64,000 bases of DNA, taken from contig DJGZ01000073.1 in assembly GCA_002433025.1 (NCBI GenBank), positions 8,278-72,277 of the forward strand, read 5' to 3'. The notes below the pieces were generated by a model, which had not been told where the DNA came from, did no database searches, and worked only from the letters and a program-made list of their open reading frames with translations. Source of the DNA: Bacteroidales bacterium UBA5833. Its GTDB lineage: Bacteria; Bacteroidota; Bacteroidia; Bacteroidales; Lentimicrobiaceae. This document shows positions 8,003 to 16,700 of the stretch, piece by piece. The position numbers and the translations under genes are program-made. Every line of letters starts with the position of its first letter. Positions within the stretch are counted from its first letter, which is position 1.

Positions 8003-9390
8003 TGCCGATGAAACAGCGCGTTGTTAATATTTTTCGAAAGTTTTCCTGCGGTAAATTGTTGCCGGTATTGCTTGCCTTGCTGCCTGTTTTAAGTCCTTTC
8101 AGGGGCGTTACGCAGGTGTTGCCCGGTGTTGAAAATCTTGTCGACCGGGCAAATGAAATGCGCAACAGCAACCCGGATCAGGCCATGCAACTGGCAGCAA
8201 TGGCGATGAACGAAGCCCGGAGGGAGAACCATATACCTTCAATTGCCAGGGTATACAGGTTCACCGGGGTGCTGAATTTTATGACCGGAGACCTGGAAAC
8301 TGCTGCCCGGCAGTTTGATTCCGCCATTATTTTATACGAAAAGGTCAAAGACGACAAGGGAATTGCTGCCAGTCTCAATAACCTGGGGGTGATTTATCAG
8401 GAGAGGGGCGAATATCCCCGTGCAATTGGCTGTTTTGATAAGTCGGTCCGCATAAAGCTTGACTTGGGTGATACTGCCGGGGCAAGCAGCGGAATGATCA
8501 ACACGGGAACCATATACAGTTATATGGGTAATAATGGGAAAGCGCTTCAGATTTTTAATGATGTGCTCAGGATTGCATCGGCAAACCGTGATACAGCCAG
8601 GATTATAGATGTAAAAATCAACATGGGTACGGTCTTTATCAATGATAAAATGCCTGATAAGGCGCTGGAAGTTTTGCTGGAAGCGGTTTCCCTTTCGAAG
8701 AAAACCTTTGACAACTACAGCCTGGCTTATTGCTATAACAATATAGGAGGAGTTTACCAGAATACCCGTCGGGATATCAAAGCGATCAATTACTTCAGTC
8801 AGGCGCTGGCCCTGCGCGATGACCTGGGAGATGTGGCCGGTATGGCTACCACCCTTGATAACCTGGGGAAAATGTATACCAGGCTTGGCGAATACGATAA
8901 AGCACTCGGTTACTTTTTTCAGGCCCTGAAAAACAACCAGCAGCTTGAAGATAAGCGGAGTACGGCGATTTGTCTGAATTCAATCGGTGAGTTGCTGATG
9001 AAGAAACATGACTTCCACGGAGCGATCGGATATTTTACAAAAGCTGTCTCCATTGCCCGTGACCTTGCCCTCAGGCAGGAAATCAGGGTGATGTATGCCA
9101 ATACCATGCTGAGCTATGCGGCGCTGCAGGAGTTCGACAGTGCCCAGGTATATCTGACAAATTATAATGCAACAGCAGATTCGTCGTGGTATGCCGCAAT
9201 AAATGCAGAAAAGGCCATGACATCGCAGCAAGAAACCGGTCAAAATCAGCTGATCAGTGGTAAAGCCGGTTATTATCTGCTGGCGGGATTGCTCGCATTT
9301 TTCTCGATGATGTCGATCCTGCTGTTCATAAGGTTGAGGGTTTTTCAGAAACGGGCCATGAACCTGATCAGCAGGCAACGCAGGTTATAA
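8002..9390 (+). CDS. TPR protein with C-terminal membrane anchor
   Basis: The 462 residues start with a hydrophobic export signal (LLPVLLALLPVLSPFRGVTQ) and then hold about eight tetratricopeptide repeats, such as IAASLNNLGVIYQERGEY, YCYNNIGGVYQNTRRDIKAI and ATTLDNLGKMYTRLGEYDKA. One transmembrane helix (YYLLAGLLAFFSMMSILLFI, about 425-445) leaves only about 17 basic residues in the cytoplasm. This is the usual input half of Bacteroidota TPR-sensor kinases or LuxR regulators, but the output domain is absent and no kinase fragment follows. It overlaps the HhH gene by one base. TPRs bind other proteins; the partner is unknown. Confidence 0.85.
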   Translation: MPMKQRVVNIFRKFSCGKLLPVLLALLPVLSPFRGVTQVLPGVENLVDRANEMRNSNPDQAMQLAAMAMNEARRENHIPSIARVYRFTGVLNFMTGDLETAARQFDSAIILYEKVKDDKGIAASLNNLGVIYQERGEYPRAIGCFDKSVRIKLDLGDTAGASSGMINTGTIYSYMGNNGKALQIFNDVLRIASANRDTARIIDVKINMGTVFINDKMPDKALEVLLEAVSLSKKTFDNYSLAYCYNNIGGVYQNTRRDIKAINYFSQALALRDDLGDVAGMATTLDNLGKMYTRLGEYDKALGYFFQALKNNQQLEDKRSTAICLNSIGELLMKKHDFHGAIGYFTKAVSIARDLALRQEIRVMYANTMLSYAALQEFDSAQVYLTNYNATADSSWYAAINAEKAMTSQQETGQNQLISGKAGYYLLAGLLAFFSMMSILLFIRLRVFQKRAMNLISRQRRL

Positions 9391-9496
9391 TGGCAGATGC
9401 CATCGGATTGGTAAACGATGTCAGCTTGTTTTCCTGAAATGTCCTGATTCATCCGCTTTATCATAAGCATTGTTCAACAGCTCCGGTTGACATGGA

Positions 9497-10282
9497 TCAC
9501 TCCGGTTTTGGTTTTTTATCCGGGGAGTATTCGTAGCTGATTTGTATTTCCTTTGCAGGCGCTGTTTGGTCTGTTACTCCGGGTGCAATGTCATCAGGGA
9601 TATCCGTGGACGGGGTTTCCGTATCCTCCTCTTCATCTTCCCAGTCATACTGCTTTGGCTGCGGTCCGCTTTTCCGGTAGTAAAGAGCCATTACAAAACC
9701 GGCTACTGCGCCCATCAGGTGCGATTCCCATGAAATATTCTTTTCAGGGAAGAAATCGGGAAAGAACCCCCATATCATACTGCCGTAAAGGAAAATGACC
9801 AGCATTCCGAAAGCCATCAGACGTGGTTCGTGCTTGATCAGGCCATTGGTGAAATGAAAAGATGCCAGGGCATAAACCACCCCGCTGGCGCCTACATGAA
9901 AACTGTTGCCCCTGGCAAAGAGCCACACCCAAAGTCCGGTTATCAGCCAGAGCTGGATAAAAATCTTCATGGATTCTTTAGGGTAATAATAAACCAGGGC
10001 GGCCCCAAGCAGAAAAAACGGAGCCGAATTGGCAGCCAGATGTGCCAAATCGGCATGAATCAGGGGCGAAAGGATAATTCCCGGCAATCCCCTGGCCTGG
10101 AGCGGTAAGATGCCCAGCGTACTTAACGAAAACCCACCCGCCAGCTCTATGCCTTTCACAAGCCACAGTAAGGCAGTTATAATGGCAAAAGTGACTGCAC
10201 CAGTTATCAGCCTGCGTTTTTCATCCTGAAGTACCAAAATATTTGTTTTAAAGTAAGTAAGATACTTCTGCGAATGTATCAA
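9497..10282 (-). CDS. Rhomboid family intramembrane serine protease
   Basis: This 261-residue polytopic membrane protein has the rhomboid catalytic pair: Ser133 in HVGASGVVYAL and His188 in SWESHLMGAVAGF. The HADLAHLAANSAPFFLLG motif near 76-93 corresponds to the conserved H..H..N region of TM2. About six membrane helices are seen, followed by an acidic, Thr/Pro-rich cytoplasmic tail. Rhomboids cut single-span substrates within the membrane. The start is TTG at 10282, three bases after the DUF5777 stop on the same strand, and no better ATG exists before helix 1. The protein therefore appears to be the last gene of the haem-lipoprotein operon, though its substrate is not evident. Confidence 0.9.
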   Translation of the reverse strand: MIHSQKYLTYFKTNILVLQDEKRRLITGAVTFAIITALLWLVKGIELAGGFSLSTLGILPLQARGLPGIILSPLIHADLAHLAANSAPFFLLGAALVYYYPKESMKIFIQLWLITGLWVWLFARGNSFHVGASGVVYALASFHFTNGLIKHEPRLMAFGMLVIFLYGSMIWGFFPDFFPEKNISWESHLMGAVAGFVMALYYRKSGPQPKQYDWEDEEEDTETPSTDIPDDIAPGVTDQTAPAKEIQISYEYSPDKKPKPE

Positions 10283-10285
10283 AAA

Positions 10286-11188
10286 TTATTCCCTGAATTC
10301 AGCGGGCTTTTTCAGTGTAAAGACCCTGCTGATGTTAAATCCGAAATAAATATCCCCGTTTGTCCATTTGCCCCTGGTTTCGGTAATGAGTCCCCGCTCA
10401 AACATGGGCTGGGCGTTGGTAAAATGCAGCTGAAATACGTGGCCTCCGGTTTCGATATCGAAACCAAGCGACAACGGGTTGACGAAATTATCTGCAGTGC
10501 TGCCGGGGAGGAGGTAAAAATATTCGGCGTTCAGGCTGGTCCTGCGGGTTAACTTAATCCGGCCACCCAGCCCCATGGCAAAGGTGTCGTTGTCATCGTC
10601 GGTGGCTGCAACCAGGTTCTTGTGAATAAATGTCGGGGTGAACTGCAATGAAAGGTTGTCGTTAAACTTGCGTGCAAGCAATAACTGATGTACATATGTC
10701 ATGCGGGAGGAAAAGTAATTTTTTCGCTCTGTATCCTGCCACTTCAGTGAAAACAGATCTATGGAAGCAAAATAAGTGAGACTTAGCGGCATGTTTTTCT
10801 TTCCGCTGCTTTGCCGTAAAACTTTTGCCTTGAGAAATCCGTCGTAGGTTTTCTGATATGAACTCCGGCCGAATCCTGCACTCAGCCAGTCGTTGATGCC
10901 GTATTCGAAACCCAGTCTGATGGTTGCCTGGTCGAGCCCGAACAGGTCATAAGCGCCTGAGTTGAGTTTGCCAAAACGGTGCGAGATCATAAACAACAAT
11001 ACGCCGTTGGCCGGATTTTCAACTGAATGTCCGCTGACGACCCGGGTTGTTTTAAATGTTGCATAGGTGTATTCGGTCACCGGCTCCTCTTCTCCGAACA
11101 GATCCATAAGCTCCTGCGCGCGCAGTGACGAAAATATACCTGTAAAAAGCAAAAGGATCAGGATGGTAATAGTATTCTTTCTGCTCAT
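10286..11188 (-). CDS. DUF5777 family beta-barrel protein
   Basis: The 300 residues begin with a signal peptide (TITILILLLFTGIFSSLRAQ). The mature part has alternating polar and hydrophobic strands typical of an outer-membrane barrel, with motifs of the DUF5777 family such as NGVLLFMISHRFGKLNSGAY and GLDQATIRLGFEYGINDWL. It ends in strands and a short Phe/Leu-rich tail (YFGFNISRVFTLKKPAEF). Its function is unknown. It lies 18 bases downstream of a c-type haem lipoprotein and just before the rhomboid gene. Barrel proteins of this family often sit beside cytochrome-like genes, which suggests, but does not show, an electron-transfer or cargo role at the outer membrane. Confidence 0.82.
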   Translation of the reverse strand: MSRKNTITILILLLFTGIFSSLRAQELMDLFGEEEPVTEYTYATFKTTRVVSGHSVENPANGVLLFMISHRFGKLNSGAYDLFGLDQATIRLGFEYGINDWLSAGFGRSSYQKTYDGFLKAKVLRQSSGKKNMPLSLTYFASIDLFSLKWQDTERKNYFSSRMTYVHQLLLARKFNDNLSLQFTPTFIHKNLVAATDDDNDTFAMGLGGRIKLTRRTSLNAEYFYLLPGSTADNFVNPLSLGFDIETGGHVFQLHFTNAQPMFERGLITETRGKWTNGDIYFGFNISRVFTLKKPAEFRE

Positions 11189-11206
11189 TGCTGGCTTTTT
11201 ATAAGG

Positions 11207-11611
11207 TTAGTTCTGTGGTGCACCGGCATCAATCCAGGCTTTTATTTTTTTCAGGTCGCAGGCGGGCAGTTTATTGCCCCCCTGGGGCATGGGGGAAGCG
11301 CCTGCTTCATGATTGATGGCTTTCCAGAATATCCCGCTGTTTACTGCAGTCTTTAATCCGTCATAGGTGCTGGTAACCACACTGCCCGAAGGAGAAGCAG
11401 GGTTGTGACAGGCGTTGCAGTTTGAAGCCATCAGCGGTGCCACTGTGCCGGTATAAGTAACTCCGGTAGTGTCGCATTCACTTCCGGGTAAACCGGGATA
11501 GAGATATTCTTCGTTATCGTAATAACAGGAACTGACAAATATCAGGAGGAATGCAAGCGGGATTATCTTCGCAAAAACACGATGCCCGGAATTAATTATT
11601 CGGCGTTCCAT
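11207..11611 (-). CDS. Mono-haem c-type cytochrome-like lipoprotein
   Basis: The protein has 134 residues. A lipoprotein signal (IIPLAFLLIFVSSC) is followed by an acidic linker, then one haem-attachment motif, CNACH, around residue 70. A likely distal ligand is the Met in GASPMPQGGNKLP, and the terminal helix is CDLKKIKAWIDAGAPQN. The fold matches the planctomycete-type cytochrome c (PSCyt1) pattern. Attachment to the periplasmic or outer face of a membrane is expected. The gene overlaps the preceding haem gene by 20 bases, and its haem domain closely resembles the second domain of that protein, so it is probably a duplicate. Confidence 0.83.
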   Translation of the reverse strand: MERRIINSGHRVFAKIIPLAFLLIFVSSCYYDNEEYLYPGLPGSECDTTGVTYTGTVAPLMASNCNACHNPASPSGSVVTSTYDGLKTAVNSGIFWKAINHEAGASPMPQGGNKLPACDLKKIKAWIDAGAPQN

Positions 11612-12305
11612 TTTCTATCCATTTTCTGATTTGGGTAATGTTGCAATCGGGCAGTTTTGCGGCATTCTGAGGCATGGGCGAAAACCCGGGCTGATGACTG
11701 ACAGCGCCCAAAAGTGATCCGTTTACTGCTGCCTGCCGGATGGTCGCGTAATCCTCAAGCCTGATATTCGCGGAAGGCTGGGCTCCGCTGTGACAACCTT
11801 TGCAGTTGTTGTTGATCAGCGGGAGTATGACGGCATTGAATGTAAATACTGTAGTATCGCAGTCGTTGTCGCAATAATTGTTTTTGGCACCCTGGGTAAT
11901 CCAAAGCCTGATGGTTTGTATCTGCTCCGGTGAAAGCGCAGCCATGGGAGGCGGGGGCATACGGTCATCAGGGTCATTATCGGTAATCCGCTCGTACAGG
12001 TCGCTTTCGTCCGGGTTGCCGGGCCTGATATCTGCAGTATTCATTACACTGGCATAGGAGGTAAGTACCACCCCGTCGCTTGCCGAAGCAGCATCGTGAC
12101 AACCTGACATGGCGCAACCGGAAACGAGAATGGGAAGCACATCATTGACAAAATAGGCTGTGTCAGGACTGCAGGGAATGCCTGCAGCGATGGTATCTGT
12201 AGGATCCGGCTGTTCAGGGATAACATCCGGTTCATGTTTACATGAATGAATAACAAAAGCCGATAATATGAGCAGCGTTATTGCAGAAAGAAAATTTCTT
12301 GTCAC
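11592..12305 (-). CDS. Di-haem c-type cytochrome-like lipoprotein
   Basis: The 237-residue protein (GTG start) has a lipoprotein signal (SAITLLILSAFVIHSC) and two haem-binding units. The first uses CAMSGCH, a CX4CH spacing instead of the usual CX2CH, followed by DDRMPPPPMAALSPEQIQ with candidate Met ligands. The second uses CKGCH followed by GFSPMPQNAAKLPDCNITQ. Both resemble PSCyt1-type domains. It heads a tight operon with a second haem lipoprotein, a DUF5777 barrel and a rhomboid. Mature haem content depends on cytochrome c maturation genes not in the window. Confidence 0.83.
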   Translation of the reverse strand: MTRNFLSAITLLILSAFVIHSCKHEPDVIPEQPDPTDTIAAGIPCSPDTAYFVNDVLPILVSGCAMSGCHDAASASDGVVLTSYASVMNTADIRPGNPDESDLYERITDNDPDDRMPPPPMAALSPEQIQTIRLWITQGAKNNYCDNDCDTTVFTFNAVILPLINNNCKGCHSGAQPSANIRLEDYATIRQAAVNGSLLGAVSHQPGFSPMPQNAAKLPDCNITQIRKWIENGTPNN

Positions 12306-12439
12306 GCACGATGCGGTTAAGGGTTGATAACTGAGTGTATCAGGTCAGGTCTGGTCAATCCGGCCGGATTTTAAATTTATTTAACTCTATTAAACCCTTA
12401 TGATTGCCAAATGTTTATGATGTAACCTGATTTTATGCT

Positions 12440-12447
12440 TATTTTTG
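12440..12447 (+). promoter_or_regulatory. -7 promoter box of the S41 protease gene
   Basis: The sequence TATTTTTG is a full TAnnTTTG match, 40 bases before the ATG at 12488. Confidence 0.5.
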
Positions 12448-12487
12448 TCACTCTTTTCCTGAAATAGTACTTTAAAAACTACCCAAG

Positions 12488-14107
12488 ATGTCTGTTCAAC
12501 GTTCCGGATTTTCCGCACTTTTCATTATTTTTCTTTTTATTGCCGGTTTACCTGCTACATCCCTCCATGCCCAGCAACGGAGTGATTCCCGGGCAACCTC
12601 CCAGAAGTTCTCTTCTCTGCTGCAGATCATCAGTTATTATTATGTTGACACTGCCAATGCTGCGAAGCTGACCGAGCGTGCCATTGAGGCCATGCTGAAG
12701 GAACTGGATCCGCATTCGGTGTATCTATCTAAGGAAGAGGTAAAAAGAGCCAATGAACCTTTGCAGGGAAACTTTGACGGAGTAGGCATTCAGTTTCAGT
12801 TGTTCCATGATACCATACTTGTTGTTGCCGCGGTTCCCGGAGGGCCTTCTGATAAACTCGGGATTCTGGCAGGTGATAAAATCATTACAATTAACGGAGA
12901 GGATGCTTTCGGCAAAAAAGTGACCAATAACTATGTAATGGAGCGTCTCCGCGGGCCCAAAGGCACAAAGGTAACGGTGGGCATAAAAAGAAAAGGCCGG
13001 AAAGAACTGATCGAATATGTCATTACCCGCGATAAAATTCCCCTCAACAGCGTTGACGCCACTTTCATGCTTAATGCAGATATCGGTTACATCAAGCTTA
13101 CCCGCTTTGCCCGCACATCCCTTCAGGAAGTGAAAGAGTCGATTGCGGTCCTGAAAAAACAGGGTATGAAGAACCTGATACTCGACCTGCGCAACAATTC
13201 GGGCGGATTTCTCGATATTGCCATTGATCTGTCGGATGAATTCCTTCCAGCGGAGAAACTGATCGTTTACACAGAAGGCATGCGCAGTCCGCGAATGGAT
13301 TTCAAAGCCACTTCGAGGGGTAGTTTTGAAAAGGGCAGACTGATCGTTATGGTGAATGAAAGCAGCGCTTCGGCCAGTGAGATTGTGGCAGGGGCGGTGC
13401 AGGACTGGGACCGTGGAATCGTACTCGGCCGCAGGTCTTTCGGAAAAGGTTTGGTGCAGCGTCCTTTCAATCTGCCCGACAGTTCTGTGGTCAGGCTGAC
13501 AACTGCCCGTTATTACACCCCTTCAGGTCGTTCCATCCAGAAACCTTATGAGGACGGAGTGGAGGATTATTACGCTGACCTTACCAAGCGTTTCAGGCAT
13601 GGAGAGTTTGTGTCGGCCGACAGCATCAGATTCCCTGACTCCATCAGGTATTTTACCCCTTCGAAACGTGTTGTTTATGGTGGGGGAGGTATTATGCCTG
13701 ATGTATTTATACCGATTGATACAACGACCTCTTCGAGGTATTATACCGATTTGTGGCGCAAAGGCCTGCTCAACGAATATGTGATTGATTATCTGGATAT
13801 CAGCAGGGGACTGCTTCAGGCTGATTATCCCGATATTGCATCATTTAAAACAGGCTTCCTGGTTGATGATGCTTTTTTGCAGCAATTTGTTGATTTTGCT
13901 GCGGAAAAAGGGGTGCCTGCCGATGAAGAAGGACTGGCGCGATCCGGTAATGAGATCAGGCACATTCTCAAAGGACTGATCGCGAGAAATCTTTTTGATG
14001 TTAGCGCCTATTTCGAGATGATCAGCCCCATTGATCATGAGCTGATGCAGGCTGTTGAGGCGATGAACAACGAAATGCTTTTCAGGAAGTTGAGCATTGC
14101 AATGTAA
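12488..14107 (+). CDS. S41 family carboxy-terminal processing protease (CtpA-like)
   Basis: This exported serine protease has 539 residues. A signal peptide (SALFIIFLFIAGLPATSLHA) is followed by a helical section, a PDZ domain (about 85-180, with GVGIQFQLFHDTILVVAAVP and LGILAGDKIITINGEDAF), and the S41 catalytic domain. The nucleophile Ser lies in MVNESSASASEIVAGA and the general-base Lys in RRSFGKGLVQRPF. The C-terminal roughly 150 residues are helical. Tail-specific proteases trim or degrade periplasmic proteins, recognised by their C-termini. The gene stands alone and has its own promoter box, and its length is normal for Bacteroidota members. Confidence 0.94.
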   Translation: MSVQRSGFSALFIIFLFIAGLPATSLHAQQRSDSRATSQKFSSLLQIISYYYVDTANAAKLTERAIEAMLKELDPHSVYLSKEEVKRANEPLQGNFDGVGIQFQLFHDTILVVAAVPGGPSDKLGILAGDKIITINGEDAFGKKVTNNYVMERLRGPKGTKVTVGIKRKGRKELIEYVITRDKIPLNSVDATFMLNADIGYIKLTRFARTSLQEVKESIAVLKKQGMKNLILDLRNNSGGFLDIAIDLSDEFLPAEKLIVYTEGMRSPRMDFKATSRGSFEKGRLIVMVNESSASASEIVAGAVQDWDRGIVLGRRSFGKGLVQRPFNLPDSSVVRLTTARYYTPSGRSIQKPYEDGVEDYYADLTKRFRHGEFVSADSIRFPDSIRYFTPSKRVVYGGGGIMPDVFIPIDTTTSSRYYTDLWRKGLLNEYVIDYLDISRGLLQADYPDIASFKTGFLVDDAFLQQFVDFAAEKGVPADEEGLARSGNEIRHILKGLIARNLFDVSAYFEMISPIDHELMQAVEAMNNEMLFRKLSIAM

Positions 14108-14213
14108 GATTCCGGTGAATTCAGTATCCTGGTTAAAACATCTGAAACGCAGGATTTATATAACTTTTTACATAGAAATATCAAGGCTTGTTAGGAGTTT
14201 TGATTTCTATCAC

Positions 14214-14221
14214 TAAATTTG
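14214..14221 (+). promoter_or_regulatory. -7 promoter box of the dihydroorotate-dehydrogenase-like gene
   Basis: TAAATTTG is a full TAnnTTTG match. Because it overlaps the TTG at 14219, it supports the downstream ATG at 14279 as the true start. Confidence 0.5.
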
Positions 14222-14278
14222 TTAAGCAAATCCGGCGAAGGAAGCCTTCAGCATAACAGAAATTTAAAACAGGGTTTT

Positions 14279-15265
14279 ATGGCAAATATCGAAACCAAAT
14301 ACATGGGCCTCACATTAAGCAGCCCTGTAATTATTGGAAGTTCAGGACTGACAAGTTCACTGGCAAACATAAGGGAGTTTGCCGGCCGGGGAGCCGGGGC
14401 GGTGGTGCTCAAATCGCTTTTCGAAGAGCAGATTATGCATGAAATTGCACACACCTCTTCCCATGATACCACTTCAAACATCTACCCCGAAGCGCTGGAT
14501 TATATTTCAAATTACAGCCGTAACCACCGTCTTGAAGAGTATCTTACACTGATCAGGGATGCAAAGCATGCCGTTCAGATTCCCATCATTGCCAGTATAA
14601 ACTGCATCAGTTCAGACGAATGGACAACGTTTGCACGAAAAATTGAAGATGCAGGTGCAGATGCGCTGGAACTGAACATATTTGTAATGCCCAGTGATCC
14701 AACCCATGGTGCCGAACAAAATGAGAAGCTTTATTTCACCATCCTGGACGAGGTGAAAAAGCAGGTTCGGATTCCCGTTGCGCTCAAAATCAGTTATTAT
14801 TTTTCGGGGCTCGCCAAGATGGCCCTCAAGCTTTCATGGGCCGGCGCCAAGGGCATTGTGTTGTTTAACCGGTTTTATTCGCCGGATATAAACATTGATA
14901 CCATGAAGGTAGTTGCAACCAACGTTTTCAGCTCTCCGGAAGAGATTTCAACTTCACTGCGCTGGGTGGCCATGTTGAGTGACAGGTTGTATTGCGATGT
15001 TTGTGCATCCACCGGAATCCACGACAGTGAAGGCATGATCAAGCAGTTGCTGGCTGGTGCCAAAGCGGTTCAGATTGCATCAACCCTTTACAAAAACGGT
15101 TTCGGCCGCATTGATGAAATGAATGCCGGTCTGAAGGCCTGGATGGAGAAACATGGATTTGAAAAGACTGAAGATTTCATCGGTAAAATGAGCTTTAAAA
15201 AGGTGGAAAATCCGGGAGCCTACGAAAGGGTTCAGTTTATGAAGCATTTTGCCGGAATTGAATAA
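14279..15265 (+). CDS. Dihydroorotate dehydrogenase-like FMN protein
   Basis: The protein is an FMN-binding TIM-barrel oxidoreductase of the dihydroorotate/dihydropyrimidine dehydrogenase superfamily, 328 residues from the chosen ATG. The N-terminus MANIETKYMGLTLSSPVII matches the family, and later segments GAGAVVLKSLFEEQI, ASINCISSDEW, ADALELNIFVMPSD and ALKISYYFSGLAKM follow the barrel strands. The phosphate/FMN end appears at GIVLFNRFYSPDIN and AKAVQIASTLYKNG. Bacteroidota usually carry this in addition to a true PyrD, so it should not be taken as the pyrimidine-pathway enzyme without test. A TTG 60 bases upstream is less likely than the ATG because it lies in the promoter box. A strong terminator follows. 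Confidence 0.88.
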   Translation: MANIETKYMGLTLSSPVIIGSSGLTSSLANIREFAGRGAGAVVLKSLFEEQIMHEIAHTSSHDTTSNIYPEALDYISNYSRNHRLEEYLTLIRDAKHAVQIPIIASINCISSDEWTTFARKIEDAGADALELNIFVMPSDPTHGAEQNEKLYFTILDEVKKQVRIPVALKISYYFSGLAKMALKLSWAGAKGIVLFNRFYSPDINIDTMKVVATNVFSSPEEISTSLRWVAMLSDRLYCDVCASTGIHDSEGMIKQLLAGAKAVQIASTLYKNGFGRIDEMNAGLKAWMEKHGFEKTEDFIGKMSFKKVENPGAYERVQFMKHFAGIE

Positions 15266-15285
15266 TTGCGGAGTTTTTAAGGAAT

Positions 15286-15315
15286 TGCCGCTTCTTCAGG
15301 GGAGCGGCATTTTTT
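15286..15315 (+). terminator. Rho-independent terminator after the dihydroorotate-dehydrogenase-like gene
   Basis: The stem TGCCGCT (15286-15292) pairs with AGCGGCA (15303-15309), and six T residues follow. It sits 20 bases after the stop codon. Confidence 0.85.
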
Positions 15316-15374
15316 ATAACGGATAGTCAATAGAAATTCCGGTATGGCCGGAATGTTGATTTTATCAAAGTAGC

Positions 15375-16601
15375 TTATCCGTTTCTGTTGATTGCCTGTG
15401 CGGCCATCCACGCCGTTGAGAAGGCCGCCTGGATGTTGTATCCGCCGGTATCCCCGTCAATATCCAACACCTCGCCGGCAAAAAACAGGTTTTTAACCAA
15501 CCTGGATTCCATGGTGAGCGGATCGACTTCATCAAGCGAAATGCCGCCGCTGGTTGCCATGGCTGTGCTGAAGCCCGCAATTTTATCAATTACAAACGGA
15601 TGACTGCAGCACAGTTCCGTCAGGGTCTTGCGGCTCTTTTTTGAGATTTCGGCCATGGGTTTGTCCGGAGAAATACCAGATATCCCGATGATGGCCCTGA
15701 CGAGGCTGCGGGGCATGCAGGAATTTTTAAAGAAGGCAAGCAACGGCAGCTTTCCGTTTGAATTGGCAAGACTCGTAAATTGTTTTTCGAACGCTGCCTC
15801 TTCAAGATTGCACAGATTGATCTTCAGGGTGTCTCCGTTTCTGAAATAGCGTGAAAAATCCAGAATGCCCGGGCCGCTGAGTCCTTTATGGGTGAACCCC
15901 GTATCACCCCTGTGGCTTCTGATTTCTTTATTGTCCCTGAAGAGTCTGATCAGGATATTATCGAGCGATACGCCGGCAATGGATGCAAATTGATAGTCCT
16001 TTACAAAAACAGGGCTCAGGGCCGGCCGGGGCTCAACAAGGGTGTGCCCCGTCTTTTTGGCAAATGCATAGCCATCACCGCTCGAGCCGGTTGAAGGATA
16101 GGATAAGCCGCCGGTAGCAAGTATCAGGTTTTTGCATGTGTAAGTCTGGTGAGTGGTTTTTATTGAAAAGCATCCGTTCTCCAAAGAGATGTCTGAGACC
16201 TGCGTACCTGTTCTGATCAAGGTTTGTCTTTCTCCGCAGGCAGATAATAAAGTGTTCAGAATTTCACCCGCCCTGAGGCTTCGGGGGAATACCTTCCCGT
16301 TTTTATCGGTAACGGTTTCAACGCCCCTCCTTCTGAACCATGCTATGGCATCCTGGTTGGTGAATGCTTTCAGGGCAGGTTTCACAAAGCTGTGATTGTC
16401 CCCGTAATGCGTGAAAAAATCTTTCAGCGGGCCGGCATGTGTGAAGTTGCATTGGCCGCTGCCCGAAATCATCAGTTTTCGTCCGGGTAATTCCTTCTTT
16501 TCCAGGATCAGGGTCCGGGCATTCCGGATATTCGCTGCTGCAAACAGCCCGGCTGGTCCGGCTCCAATGATGATGGTATCGTAATCTGGCGTTTTATCCA
16601 T
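15375..16601 (-). CDS. HI0933/YhiN-like FAD-dependent flavoprotein
   Basis: The 408 residues match the HI0933-like family of NAD(P)/FAD-dependent oxidoreductases. The dinucleotide-binding motif is YDTIIIGAGPAGLFAAANIR (5-24). Next come RKLMISGSGQCNFTHAGPL near residue 43, LILATGGLSYPSTGSSGDGY near 143, and a C-terminal FAD loop with FFAGEVLDIDGDTGGYN near 375. Function in the cell is poorly defined. No signal or membrane segment is present. The gene is divergent from the sigma-54 regulator, and its -7 box ends only seven bases before the ATG. Confidence 0.92.
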   Translation of the reverse strand: MDKTPDYDTIIIGAGPAGLFAAANIRNARTLILEKKELPGRKLMISGSGQCNFTHAGPLKDFFTHYGDNHSFVKPALKAFTNQDAIAWFRRRGVETVTDKNGKVFPRSLRAGEILNTLLSACGERQTLIRTGTQVSDISLENGCFSIKTTHQTYTCKNLILATGGLSYPSTGSSGDGYAFAKKTGHTLVEPRPALSPVFVKDYQFASIAGVSLDNILIRLFRDNKEIRSHRGDTGFTHKGLSGPGILDFSRYFRNGDTLKINLCNLEEAAFEKQFTSLANSNGKLPLLAFFKNSCMPRSLVRAIIGISGISPDKPMAEISKKSRKTLTELCCSHPFVIDKIAGFSTAMATSGGISLDEVDPLTMESRLVKNLFFAGEVLDIDGDTGGYNIQAAFSTAWMAAQAINRNG

Positions 16602-16608
16602 GATTCAG

Positions 16609-16616
16609 CAAAAATA
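16609..16616 (-). promoter_or_regulatory. -7 promoter box, flavoprotein gene (near-leaderless)
   Basis: The minus strand reads TATTTTTG, a full TAnnTTTG match. Only seven bases separate it from the ATG at 16601, so the transcript would start at or next to the start codon. Confidence 0.6.
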
Positions 16617-16672
16617 GCAAATTACAATTCCGGATGATTACACAGAGCAGTATGCCGGAAATGATATCTTTT

Positions 16673-16680
16673 TATCTTTG
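16673..16680 (+). promoter_or_regulatory. -7 promoter box of the sigma-54 response regulator gene
   Basis: TATCTTTG is a full TAnnTTTG match, 20 bases before the ATG at 16701. Confidence 0.6.
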
Positions 16681-16700
16681 CTGATACAATCTTTAAGTAA

